From: Mangifera indica
Lineage: Eukaryota; Streptophyta; Magnoliopsida; Sapindales; Anacardiaceae
Assembly (NCBI RefSeq): GCF_011075055.1
Contig: NC_058147.1
Span: forward strand, 806,001 to 870,000
Direction of reading: 5' to 3'
DNA length: 64,000 bases
This document shows, piece after piece, positions 22,747 through 34,406 of the stretch. How positions within the stretch are numbered: the stretch's first letter is position 1; each line of letters starts with the position of its first letter. The position numbers and the translations under genes were made by a program. Below the pieces are notes generated by a model, which had not been told where the DNA came from, searched no databases, and saw only the letters and a program-made list of their open reading frames with translations.

Positions 22747-23102
22747 TAATACCTGATCATCTGGGAAAAGATGAGGCTGCTTCTGAAACCAACAAAAAGT
22801 CTGCAAAGCTCTCTCAGGAAGCCCCATTTGACCCAACTCTCTAAAAACAAGTTAACCCCAAAGTCAGGGGGCAGTTTGGTACGCCGGAGATTGAGAAGAT
22901 TCTTTGGTACTTTCCTGTGATGACTTCTTCTACTTGACTATCCCATCACAGTTATAGATGGCATCTTGGAATACAGATTGATGGATAAGAACATACAATT
23001 CATTCTCGTCAATGGAACTGACCCATAAGCTGAAATTTCATGGGCGTCGCATATTTCCACACGTGGGCTATATCGAATTTGAGCTTTTAACAAGACTTTC
23101 AT
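22747..23102 (-). pseudogene. Broken duplicate of the PPR gene 5' region
   Basis: On the minus strand this piece starts at an ATG (23102) matching the start of the PPR gene at 19091. It keeps the N-terminal basic region, then jumps across a deletion of about 440 bases to a short piece around the residues LPERALQTF, and ends inside the gene at the duplication border. The lost 442-base block is not a multiple of three and the PPR-repeat C-terminal half is absent. The upstream flank, up to about 23450, is also copied, so a promoter may still be present. Confidence 0.8.
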
Positions 23103-23690
23103 CAAACATTTGGTCTACCGTGTACCACCTCTCTCTCAATGTAGTCTGGCAACTATTGTAAACAAAACAAAGAAAAATAAGAATAAATTGCTGGGGTAGA
23201 CTTACAAGTTTTATGGCTAATGATTTGCCGTTTGTTGCAGGCGACTCGAATTCAGGGTATCTAGGAAAGAGGAGGAACTCAGGGGGCGAAAAAATACCCT
23301 ATTTCTGAGAGGCGGCAAGGAGGCAAGTGAAGACACGGTTTTAAGCGGGATGACTATTTTGCGTCTTAACATTGAGGAAATGATTTTTCACGTTCTAAGT
23401 TAAAATCCATTTTATTGCCTATAGAGGTGTCGGTGGCCCGGCGCACAAAATTCATGAGGCCCATGGTCTAACCCAATGTATAAGACTGAATTGAAGAGGC
23501 ATATTTAATAAAAAATTAAAACTTATATTGTAATTATTAATTAATTAATTTTTACTAATTATGGCTTCTTGCACCAACATGCAAGGTAAGTGAAAAACTC
23601 CTGGAAAATTCTCATAATTCACTGATTACAACAAGGGACTACTTTTGCTAAACAGTCAAATTAAACTGTATACTGTTAGCATGGCATTAA

Positions 23691-24172
23691 GGATGCGTTT
23701 GGTTAAAGATTTTTAAGATTACCTTGATAATCTATCTTTTATTCCTTTGTTTGGTTTGTCAGTAATAAAATATTACAGTAATTTTTTATTACCAATGCTG
23801 ATGTGACAAGTAATATAGGTGATAATCTGATTACCACTTTTACCTTAGGTATTTAAAGATTATTGGGGTAATCTTGAGTTTATTATAAAAAAATTATTAT
23901 TTATTAATTTTTTGAGATAAAAATAAATTTATTTTTAATTAATATGACAAATAATATAAAAAATATTTAAAAATAATTACATTCAAAGGTATTTAAGCAA
24001 AATAATTTACTAGTAATCTTTTATTACCTTTAACCAAACACAATAATTATTTATACCTATCAAATTTTATCAAACATAGTAATCATTTATACCCAGTAAT
24101 CTTTTAAGTAATCTATCTTCAAGGTAATTTTTCTATTTTAGTAATCAAACATTACCCAAACCAAACACCCCC
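23691..24172. mobile_element. PIF/Harbinger-type MITE with TAA target duplication
   Basis: This 482-base insertion starts GGATGCGTTTGGTT and ends AACCAAACACCCCC-like (CCAAACCAAACACCCCC), giving inverted termini with the GTTTGGTT core. It is flanked by TAA on both sides (23688-23690 and 24173-24175). Copy A of the surrounding duplication has the empty site at 19658-19660 with a single TAA, which fixes the ends precisely. A 3-base TAA/TTA target and this terminal sequence fit Tourist-like PIF/Harbinger MITEs. There is no coding capacity. Confidence 0.8.
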
Positions 24173-26545
24173 TAAAGATCAAAATTGGTACTTCCAAACA
24201 AACACTGACTGAAAAATTATCAAAGAATTTAACAACCACTGAAATCATCCTCTTCATCCCCAGTATAAATAAATGAAGAAAAAAACCAATATGCTAAAAT
24301 AGCTCAATCCTATACAAACCATCTATATATATATATGTATACATGTATGCATTTATCTGTGTGTGTATATATCTATATGTATATATCATGCCCATCAACC
24401 ACAGAGGGATTTCATCAAGAGTCATCAGGAGTATACACCATCTGCAACAAAAGTTCCTTTCACTCTTTGGCACTTCCGGCATTCGCAACAAGCAAAGTGT
24501 TAAGATTTATAATGCACACCAAAGTGGGTGAATAGAATCCGCAGTTCTGCAAAAACTTCCTCTCTCAGCTGAAACATTTCCCTCTCTAATTGCCAGTGCA
24601 TCATCTTAAATAGCATCCCTTATGTTTTTAAGTTTTCTCTCAAACAAATCAGCTATCACAGTTTTTCCCTTTTGCCTTTCATCGACACTGTAGACTTAGA
24701 AGGTCCTCTAGAATTTGCTTCAACAAAAGCTGCAGGCTGACCAGTACCATCATCCATATCGTCTATTCAGTCATCTAATTTAAGAGTGATATCAGTTGAA
24801 AAATAAAAACCATTGCTACCACTACCACAGCCATAACTTCTAGAACATGAAGGCCAGCATCCTTGTCATATCTTTATCAAAGCATAACACCAGCATATAA
24901 GTTGCGGTCATTCAATTTTTCATTTCAGGTCTCACCTAGAAGAAAAAAGCAAGACATTTAAACATCAATGCTACATATAACAAGATCTCAAGAATTTCAA
25001 AAATATTGGGCAGAAGGGACAGATGAGAAACAAACCAGACTAACCTTTACCAAACCATTGCCACACTACAGGCTTCGCAACTCACATTTCTGGACTCCAT
25101 GTAAACAATTCATGGCCAAGAAAAGGTCACAGCATTCATATACTTATGTTGCTAAATTTAAATGCATTAAAATAATGGATAAAAAAACAAAGCCAACTGA
25201 ATTTGAAAGGAGCAAACACAAGTTCAATATGTACCAGTACAATTAAAACTTCAAGGACTAAAAATCCAAAAAAAAAAAAATCACTGTCAGAATGAAGGAC
25301 AAAATAAATGGGCTAAATCATGCTTTAATTTAGCGAGCGGCCTCACATTAAGCGCAAAAGGTTTAATGAAGTAAGAGAAGAAGAGATTTTGTTTTACTCT
25401 AAGCCATATACAAAGACTACTTTAAAGGCAAATTGAGGAGAGTCACAATACCTGCTTTACTCCAACTATCTCCACTTCTAAAAGAATTGTAAATTTGAGC
25501 ATTAAAACTCTCCCTAACCTCTTAAGCATTACTCATCCCAACAATAAATCTCCTTTAATTTCATATCTCTTATTCACCCCACAGGACATTTCCGCACTCT
25601 ATTCACTTGAAGAAATGTAAAAGTAGGATCAAATGCAAGAATTGGACAACATTCCAAAAAAAGGTGCAAAAACAGAGCATCAGCACATAAGCTTCTCAAC
25701 AAGTGAACTTACCTGAAGTTCAGATATCAAGTGTAGACCACATATAAGAATAATGACTACGAACAACTTAATTCACTGAGGAATTGGCAATCATTTCATT
25801 GGCTTCACATAAATGAAAACACCAGAAAGTGACATCAATCTAACCAGAGGACATATTCATGCCTAGGGCGCAAAGAAAAAACATCAGCACACAAGTTTTT
25901 CAACAGGTGAACTTACCTGAAGTTCAGAGATCAAGTGTAAGCCATCATGTGCTCTAACTTTGGACCAATAAATAAAACATAGAAATACTATGATTTACAC
26001 AGACGCTTCACCAGGATTTAAGAATATTCATTTCAGCAATATTGATTAAAGAAGTAATGCCCCGAAAATGGCAATGTACATTAGTACTGTTAGATTAGCT
26101 TATCACGTAACATTGAAGGTCCTGCACAAGAAGTATCAAATCTAAATCTATTGTTTCAATCTCAAGTGTATGATATGAAACTTAAGATCTCATATCAAAT
26201 CTAAATCTATTGTTTCAATCTCAAGTGTATGAGCATCAAAAGGTCGCAGTGCTGCCATGGTAAAACAAAGGGGCAGAGTCAAATAGGGTAGCACTCGGTT
26301 TCCATTTAAATGACCGGACCCTTATGTGTTTCAAACAAATGCATATACATAGATTCATTGTAAACACAATATATTTGCAAATGTAAATATACAAATACAT
26401 ATCGGGCCACACCGCTTATAAATTTTGGGCAAGTGTTAACCTTTAGAAGACTTACAAATTCATACATCTTGTCAGGGCTTATAAATAAAACGGGTCATAC
26501 TGAGACATCATGGAAAGATTTGTTAGATGATATGATATATTTCAT

Positions 26546-28400
26546 TGTTTAAGCTATTATGTTGAACCTTGATGAAGTGGTCCACCTCCACTCCAATCTG
26601 CAAAATTAAATTGTAATGCGTAAGCACGTTATTGGATTTGGCCTATTGGATGAGTGTCAAGAAACAGGATTACTTGTTGGTTTCTTCCTCATCTTATCTA
26701 ATTATTTATTAATGAATTAATCATATTTATATATTAATTTAAAGAAATACATATCTATTTTCGAATTTAAATAATATATTATTATATAATTAAATATTAT
26801 TTTATTTTTAATTTAAAATTATTTAATCATATAATATTCTATCATTTAAGTATTCGATTAAATATTTAAAATAAAATATATAAAATTTTATTATTATCGT
26901 CAGCACATAAAATGTAATGAAAAATAAAAACAAAATACCCATAAACATTGATTTTTTTAATAAATATATTATGTTATCTCTAACATCGAATACAAATAAT
27001 CTAATTGATTTTGGATGCTTGTATTATGGGATTAAGATGGATCTTAAATTAAAATAATTAATAAATGTTAAAGATAATATGTTATTATGTGATTAGGCGA
27101 TATTTTATTTTTATTTTTAAAATTTTCAATTATATTATTTTATCGTAAATATAAGTTTTAATATGATTTTAAATTATAAATAAATTAATCCCTAAGATTG
27201 TAACTAAGTTTAATACTTGTAACAATTATCAATGAGTATAATATTCACCTTAGATAAAATGTCATTGTTTCTTGTAGGAAGTGACGGGGAGCAAGCTTGC
27301 AAAATTCTGACAAATAAAATAAAAAATGAAGTTGGGCTTTGAATAGATCAACTTAGGCCCATCGGGCTAATGGGCTTGAGTTGACCCTATCCACCCCCCA
27401 ATCCCATCCAACACAATTCAGTTTGAGTGTTTAAAATGGGATAATCAAAACCATTTCAACATTAATTTAAATGGAGTTGAATTTTCTGTTAAAATATCAT
27501 AAATTAAAATTAAATCGATTTAAAAATTGATTAATTTTAAATTAAATTAAAGATTCAAATTATTTAAATTGTATTTTTGGTTAATTAATTTTGAACTTAA
27601 TTTCAAATATCCTCCTAATTTTTTATCATTTTTGTTCTAGTATTTTAAAATTTATACGTTACTTTATTATTTGTTTGTTCAATTCTTTTAAGGGGAACTC
27701 AGTTTGACTAGACAATTTCTAAAAATAGACAAACCCTGAACCTTTACTAGTTTTGTTATATTTTTTTAATAAATATTTAAATTATTTTTCAAATGTCATA
27801 TTTCTCAATTCAAGTTTTTAGATTGATTCAAACGTAGATAGAAATAGAATTAAATTTGAATATCTTTTAGATTAAATTAGGTTTAAATAAAAAGTAATTT
27901 AATTTAAATTTATCGAATTAAAATTATAAGAGGTTTAAGTTCAATTCAAATAAAAATGATTTGATTTGAGTTTATAGGTTGAATTTATAGTTCGAACTAT
28001 AACTAAAAATCATGATTAAAATTTTTACTTCTTTAATAAAATAATGTTATTTTATCTATTAATGAGTAAAAAAAGATCAATTATTAACATAATTCGAATT
28101 GAATTATAAGTTAATTTTGAAGTGAATTATTAATCAAATTCGAACTAAATTTAACTCACGAATATGAGTGATTTGATCTTTTTCTAACTCTAATTTTTTA
28201 AAATAAATTAAAATTTTTAATTTAAATTTAATTTAAATTTGAATTAAATAAATTTAAATTAAATTAAACTAAATTAAATTAAATTTTAAATTTTAACCAA
28301 TTTTGTTTAGATTGAACTCTAAATCAGATTTTAATTCAAATGGATGATCGAATAATTATAAAGTCCGTTGTGTATGATAAAAAACCACATAAAGAAGCAC
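26546..28400. other. AT-rich intergenic spacer before HMGB
   Basis: No gene could be supported. The stretch holds two members of the dispersed AT-rich element (26771-26835 and 27074-27120) and dense AAATTTAAATT-type low-complexity sequence between 27450 and 28320. The last few hundred bases before 28400 are probably HMGB promoter. No clear TATA box stands out. Confidence 0.5.
26771..26835. repeat. Dispersed AT-rich element, member 2
   Basis: This block matches 13719-13794 closely over its first 42 bases (ATAATATATTATTATATAAT, then TAAATATTATTTTATTTTTA) and ends in an inverted-like ATTATTTAATCATATAAT. A shorter, more diverged relative follows at 27074-27120. See member 1 for interpretation. 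Confidence 0.45.
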
Positions 28401-28651
28401 ACTCTCCCTCAGACGAAAGAAGCACAGAGAAAACACAAAGCCTAAATCAACGCTTAAGCTTAAGACTTACGCACCCAATCATCAAGCATCACACGGATTG
28501 CTGACATGGCATAAAATTTCGAAATCCCGCCTAAACCCCTAAAATCCCAATTTCATTTCGTGCGCAATTGAATTTCAATTTACATTCCTCACTTAATATC
28601 TCCGCCCTTCGATGTCTCGCCTCACAACAAAGCACAACACGTAATACGCCT

Positions 28652-28690
28652 GTCTCTCTCTCTCTCTCTTCTTCGTCTCTTCTCTCTCAC
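28652..28690 (+). repeat. CT-rich microsatellite in the HMGB leader
   Basis: A run of TCTCTCTC repeats with TTCTTCGTCTC lies just before the probable 5' splice site of the leader intron. CT microsatellites are common in plant core promoters and 5' UTRs. It probably sits in or next to the HMGB 5' UTR. Confidence 0.6.
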
Positions 28691-28723
28691 ATTTTCAAAC
28701 CCTATCCTCGCCCTTACTAGCCT

Positions 28724-28819
28724 GTAAGTTTCGCCGAATCTCATCGGTTTTCGATGCTTTTTACTTTTTTTTCACCGATTTTGAATTTAATTTTGATGGA
28801 TCCGTTGATAAATTTGTAG
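28724..28819 (+). other. Probable 5' UTR intron of the HMGB gene
   Basis: A good donor (CCT|GTAAGT at 28724) and a polypyrimidine-supported acceptor (AATTTGTAG at 28819) bracket this segment just upstream of the ATG at 28828. Leader introns are common in plant HMGB genes. No transcript evidence is available. Confidence 0.5.
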
Positions 28820-28827
28820 GATTCGCC

Positions 28828-29979
28828 ATGAAAGGAGGTAAAGCCAAGTCAGATGCCAAGAGCTCAAGGTAATTTTTGTGCACGTTTTGTTTTGTCTTTT
28901 TTTTTTTCGTATTTTTGCCTCTTTCTTCTTCGCAAATAGCTTGGGGAATATGGTCGTGTGGATCTCAGATCCGTTTTCAATTTTTTTTTTTTAAATTTTC
29001 CTAATTTTCTTTTAATATTACGTGTATTTTTTTTTTTTTCTGATTTGGCTGTGTTTGTTCTGGTAGGCTTGCTGTGAACAAGAAGCCTACAAAAGCAGCT
29101 GGAAAGAAAGCGGGAAAGGCAGCTAAAGATCCAAACAAGCCCAAGAGGCCGGCTAGTGCCTTCTTCGTTTTCATGTGAGCCGATGTCATCCTTTTTAAAA
29201 TATTTTCTTCATCATTATGATTTTTCCTGTCAAAATATTTCGATATTTTTTTTTCTACATAATTTATGTGAATTTGACAACAAAAAGATTCGTGATATTT
29301 TGTATTTTTTGATTGGTTTAAAATCTTATTTATTTTTGTTGATCCGATGGGTAAAGGGAGGAGTTCCGTGAGCACTACAAGAAGGACCACCCTAAAAACA
29401 AATCAGTAGCCGCTGTAAGTATGGGTTGATTGATTATTGATTAATTTTCTATATGTTTATTTGTAGATGCTTCGTTTAATTTGATTTTTCTCTCCTGTAT
29501 TAGGTTGGTAAAGCTGGTGGAGAGAAATGGAAGTCCATGTCTGATGCTGTAAGTATTTTACAGCTGGAAGATATTATGCTCTGGGTGTAGTTATTTTAGC
29601 TTCTAACGTGAACTGGGCAACTGTAGGACAAAGCACCATACGTTGCCAAGGCAGAGAAACGCAAGGCTGATTATGAGAAAGAATTGAAAAATTACAACAA
29701 GAGACAGGTCTGTTTATTTGTCACTTTTTTGTGTATTTCATTCTTTTAGGATTCTGTGAATCTATCTTAAATATTTATGGAATTAGGCCGAAGCCCCAAA
29801 GGCAGAGGATGAAGAGGAGTCTGAGAAGTCAATGTCAGAGGTGAATGATGAGGATGATGAAGAGGAGGGCAGTGGCGAGGTTTGTTTTATTCATCAAACT
29901 AATTCTGTTAACATCGAAAACTTGTTTATTGAATTGTGGTACTTGTTTTGGGTTCATGCAGGAGGACGATGACGAGTAG
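28828..29979 (+). CDS. HMGB high-mobility-group chromatin protein
   Basis: Seven coding exons join in phase: 28828-28868, 29067-29174, 29357-29414, 29504-29548, 29627-29707, 29787-29879 and 29962-29979, giving 147 residues. After a basic Lys/Ala-rich N-terminus comes a single HMG box (about residues 38-107). It begins DPNKPKRPASAFFVFMEEFR and includes HPKNKSVAAVGKAGGEKWK and the end YVAKAEKRKADYEKEL. The tail is acidic, ending EEDDDE. Size, single box and acidic tail match plant HMGB2/HMGB3-type proteins, which bend DNA and act as nuclear architectural factors. The basic-box-acidic layout is complete and no key residue is missing. Its position beside a WOX gene is the same arrangement as in Arabidopsis At1g20690-20710, from memory. 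Confidence 0.93.
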
Positions 29980-32417
29980 GAATTGGCCAAGGAAGATAGC
30001 ATAATCATTTAGGCTGTGACAGTGTTTGAACAACATATGTTAATGTTATGTGCTTCATGTTAATTTTTTTAGATACTTTTGTCATGTAAGTGGAATATGT
30101 TTGTCACTCAGTCATTTTCTCCTGCTCTTTTTCCAAATTAATAGTTGTAGATGGGAGATTCACTATTATATGTACTTCGCCTTGAAAGCTTAATGATTTA
30201 GTTAAGGTGTTTCATCCTTTGTAGAAATGCGTTCCTGCTCTTTAGTTCTTATGTTGGCATGCTTCCTGTGATACTTGTATATGCTGATCAGCTGACAGGT
30301 TTTGGTTTCCTAAGATATTACACTTGTTTAATTGTGTATTGATTAAAAAGCAACAATTTTTATGCTCTTTTCTTGGTTTGTATGGAATAAGCGGTGGATG
30401 GATTGTTGGAATTTTTTGTTTGGTTTTGTAAATTGATGGACAAATAGACATACAAATTTAGTCTTACTCTTACGCTATTGATCTTCCATATAATCAAAAC
30501 TTGTATGTTTATTTGTTCAAAATTTGGTCAAAGCTAATCAGTTTTCTTGTTTGGAAATGATGATGTATGGGAGCATGGTTTTACTTTTTCAATCAAATGA
30601 AGTGTTTTGATGGTATCCTTTCTGAATGCTGCAGATTGTGGATTGATTGTTGTATTTTGTAAAATTTTTCCATGTTGATTAACCCATTCGGAGGTCCTTC
30701 GATGTCTTTTTCAATCACTGATTTCCATACATTTGAATCATGCTGCCTTGTCACTTTGGTTGTCATATAATTGGCCTGATAAATTCACTGCCACGGTATT
30801 AGGGATTGAATATTAAATGTTCCGACTGCCCTAGACGCTGTGAAGTTGTCACCATTAATGTTGCAATGATAGAACGGAGGATGATCAGAAAAGATCTGCA
30901 AGATCATTTCTTTAGAATGTTTCAACAGAACTGATGTTGTCATAAAATTTTGTCATCGATGAGACTTAGAGTTCTAGCAATGGCAAAACGTGCACTGCAC
31001 CTTTAATTTTGTCTGGTATAATTGAATTGAATATAGGACGACAATGTAGAACTTTTCAATTACACGATGTGCATCATATGGATGAGTCAAATTCTTTTCA
31101 GTTTGATTAATTTAACTACTATGAAATTTATATATTTATTTTAAATATATAATTATATATATATATATGTATTCTATATATATTATTGTAAATAATATTT
31201 TATTATATGATGACGTTTTATATAATATTATTTATTTAGCTATATATAATATATATTTTAATATACTAGTTGGACCGGTGGTGATTGTGATGAATCTCTG
31301 CACTCAGTCTATGAATAATCTAGATATCAAAGCCTTGATGTTTACCACTATATTGTACTAGGGGTGATGTTAACAAATACAGCACATGGGCATGGCATGG
31401 CACCGAACAAGTTAAGCAGTGGACAAGCCCTACTAATAGTCTATCTTGGGGGCTCGAATCCATCATCTTGGCTTGAGTGAGTAAAATTTGAATTTGAGCT
31501 TTGATTTTACTTCAATTTTATTTGTTTGTCTTTTGGATAATATTATATATTTTATTGATATTATTATTATTTATTTTATTTATAATTTTTTAATGATATT
31601 GTATATAAATTTGAATTAACTCAAATTGGGTAACTCAAAGTTCCATTTGAATTCACACTAGGTGTTACATGATTTAGAACCTTAGCGCTTGTGGCAAACA
31701 AAATGGCTTTTTAGGTGCACCAAATTTCCCAATTCACAGCAATTATCTATTGACTTCATGTGTCCCTTTGAGTCCACTTGGTTTTTTTGTTGTAATTTGC
31801 TTTCTCTCAATTACCCTTTTGAAGAAAAGGCCCCTCTTTGCGAATATAAAAAGGAAAAATATGAGAATGTGTTGTATGCTTCGGCAACGTATTTCACAAA
31901 ATTTTCAATTCCTCATCGCTTCAAATGGGGGCCCACCACATCATTTATTTATCTCCTCAACGCTGTCTGCCACCGTTGGATGCATCACATCATATGCTGC
32001 GTTTCTGGCATCCGCAATGAAACCATGTATCATTCAACAATAATAAAAGCATGTGATATAATTTTAATATATAAATAATATATTATTATATAATTAAATA
32101 ATAATATATTTTGTTATGTATTTAAAATATATGTACGTAGTATTATTTATTTATTTATTTTTTTTTAAGATGAATTTGCTTTGCCTATCCAAACGGCAAT
32201 CTAAAACCTAGAGTCCACCCAGCTTTTATTTGATTTGAAAGGTCAACTAAATTAGCAAAAACAACTCAGAATTTGACCTGTCCGTGAGACCCGCTTCTCT
32301 CTAGTGTTAAACAGCTTCCTAATTTTACGAAATGGGGAGTTAACCGTGGCTTTTTGTTTCCAAAAACAGGTCTTGTTTACTTATCGTCTTTCTTCTTTAC
32401 CTCTTTCTTATGTCCTC
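29980..32417. other. HMGB 3' region and intergenic spacer before the WOX gene
   Basis: The first few hundred bases probably hold the HMGB 3' UTR. The rest, to about 31060, is of mixed composition without a credible frame. From 31100 to 32160 the sequence is AT-rich and includes a member of the dispersed AT element at 32075-32100. A patch at about 31690-32040 is less AT-rich and may be WOX promoter. Confidence 0.45.
32075..32100. repeat. Dispersed AT-rich element, partial member
   Basis: A 26-base match to the left end of the element family (ATAATATATTATTATATAAT then TAAATA). Only this end is preserved. Confidence 0.35.
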
Positions 32418-32425
32418 TATAAATA
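32418..32425 (+). promoter_or_regulatory. TATA box of the WOX gene
   Basis: TATAAATA lies 80 bases upstream of the start codon at 32498 in a clean CTCTATAAATAGCC context, the textbook plant TATA form. Transcription would be expected to begin near 32450. Confidence 0.65.
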
Positions 32426-32497
32426 GCCGAATTTCAGAGACATGGTAGTGTTGAAAGGTGGGTAGGTCACAGGTGGAGAAAATATTTTCCGAGGAAG

Positions 32498-34406
32498 ATG
32501 GAGTGGCAGAATTTTCAAGAAAATCAACGAGAAGAAGAAGAGATGAGAGTGGAAACGGAGTTGGGGCAGTTTCAAAATGGTGAGTTGTTTGTCAAAGTGA
32601 TGACTGATGAGCAAATGGAGCTTCTGAGGAAACAAATTGCTGTTTACACCATGATTTGTGAACAGCTTGTTCAGATGCACAAGGCCTTCTCCCTTCAATA
32701 TGATATTACTGGTACGTGAGTTTATTTTCATTGCTTAAAATCACTCCATGGATGTGCCTTACTTTTCTTTAATTCTTACTTTCTTTTCTGCTTCTTATTT
32801 TGACTGCCTGAATAGATTATTTTATTATGTTAGCAAATGTTATGAGCAGTAATAACAGAGAAAAAATAATTGAAAAAGGTTCGTCCGTGAGATAAACTTC
32901 AACATGGGTATTGATCTCAAGCCGAGAACTTGAGTTCGATTCTAGGTAAATTGATTTGATTTGAATCTACTTTATTTAAAGGGTATTAAAGGTGTTTATG
33001 CATGTCAAAATTTAGATGTAACTGTTGGAAATTTTGACTGTTATGCATAAATCATGCATTGATTGAAGCCTAAATCAATGCTTTTAATTTTCTCCATAAC
33101 TTGCGGATAGAATCTCTGATTGATATCAGATATGAAATAGTTGTCTGAACGTGTATTTTGAAAGGAGAGTAGATACTTACCATTTTCCCAATGTTATGAC
33201 AATTAACACTAAGAAAATATCTTTTAATCGAAAGTGAAGAATTAATGTATAAAAAAATATGAATTTAAATTTTTTGTGACGATATATCAAAATTTTTATT
33301 TAATTCAGTTAATTAAACCAAGAGTTTGACTTATTTAAAATAATTGGTTCAATCTTAAAGAGATAATCTAACTCAAATGAGTTTTTTATTATAAAAAAAA
33401 TATTGTTCTACTGTTAAAAAAATTGGAAATTATTATCAATCAAAGACATTTATATTACTTTTCAAAAATATAATCAATCAAACCCATCTACGGACATTTT
33501 CAAAAATATTAGTAATATATAACCTCCAATTTCTTTAACTTTAAATTCAAATTCAAATTAAATACATAAAAATCAAAATTAAATTATTTTTTAACCAAGT
33601 TTAAGATTTAACTTGTCAATAATATGAAATTAAACAGTGTTTACTTCAACTGATGTATTGATTGCTTTGACATTGTTTTCTCGGTCTGTCACTTTTTCTT
33701 ATTGATTATGTTTACATGGAGACTCCTGTGTTACTACTTGTTTAGGAATGAGAATGGGCAATCCATACTTTGATCCACTGGTGGCATCCAGTGGCCAGAA
33801 GATCACCGCCAGGCAACGGTGGACACCGACGCCAGTGCAGCTGCAAATCCTGGAGCGTGTATACAATGAATGCACCGGCACTCCTAACAAGCAGAAGATC
33901 CAAGAAATAACCACTGAACTGGCACAATATGGACAAATCTCTGAAACAAATGTGTATAACTGGTTCCAAAATAGAAGAGCTCGTCTCAAGAGAAGGCAGT
34001 CAGGTGTTGGCTCGAACATGGAGGAGTCAGAGACAGACATAAAGAACAAAAACCCAGAGAACACCCAGTTGTTTGCGAATTCGACATCAAGGGCTGAAAA
34101 CATTTTTTTTCAAAGTCCAGATATAGGTGCTTAATCTACTTCCATGAGCAGCCTAATAAATAAATACATCAATAACTATTAGCAATGCTTTTGAAAAGAT
34201 GACTTGTGCCATCAAGGATCTAAATAATCTAAATAATCATTGATTTCTACCCAATGACATGTTATGTGAGCTTTCGACACACAAGTGTTGCTGCAAATTA
34301 ACAATTAGATTTCTGAACAATCCAGTCTACTCATTTATGACATGTTTATGTAGGAATTGAGCAACTGATGGGCAAATTGGAGATACCGGGAAGCTATAGT
34401 CCTTAA
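32498..34406 (+). CDS. WUSCHEL-related homeobox protein, WOX13 clade
   Basis: Three exons join in phase: 32498-32711, 33746-34126 and 34354-34406, giving 215 residues. The N-terminal part has the WOX13-clade signature MTDEQMELLRKQIAVYTMIC, then YFDP. The homeodomain (about residues 90-155) runs from RQRWTPTPVQLQILERVY through TGTPNKQKIQEIT to NVYNWFQNRRARLKRRQ, with the WOX-length loops and the helix-3 WFQNRRAR. Compared with the usual RARSKRKQ end of the clade it has RARLKRRQ. No WUS-box (TLPLFPM-like) is visible, as expected for this ancient clade. Clade members are DNA-binding regulators of organ formation, cell fusion/grafting and flowering time. Intron 1 is about 1 kb of AT-rich sequence. 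Confidence 0.92.

Larger units (their letters stand above)
22747..26545. repeat. Tandem segmental duplication, copy B
   Basis: This is the direct repeat of 18292-22462, with many point changes. Relative to copy A it lacks about 440 bases of PPR coding sequence (A positions about 18391-18832), about 50 bases near A 21230-21275 and roughly 400 bases near A 21735-22150. It has gained a 482-base MITE at 23691-24172. Near its right end a stretch of about 37 bases (ATCAAATCTAAATCTATTG onward) occurs twice, at about 26136 and 26196. The duplicated unit kept only PPR 5' sequence, so the copy is not expected to be functional. Confidence 0.85.

Noticed and set aside
24320..24390. TATATATGTATATA tract that could be read as a promoter
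   Set aside because: It is a simple AT dinucleotide repeat present in both duplication copies with no gene placed to use it.
29001..29390. Minus-strand frame opposite the HMGB exons
   Set aside because: It is the antisense shadow of Lys/Ala-rich HMGB coding sequence plus intron.
32880..32950. tRNA B-box-like word GAGTTCGATTC in WOX intron 1
   Set aside because: No matching A box at the right distance and no cloverleaf could be drawn, so neither a tRNA gene nor a SINE is supported.
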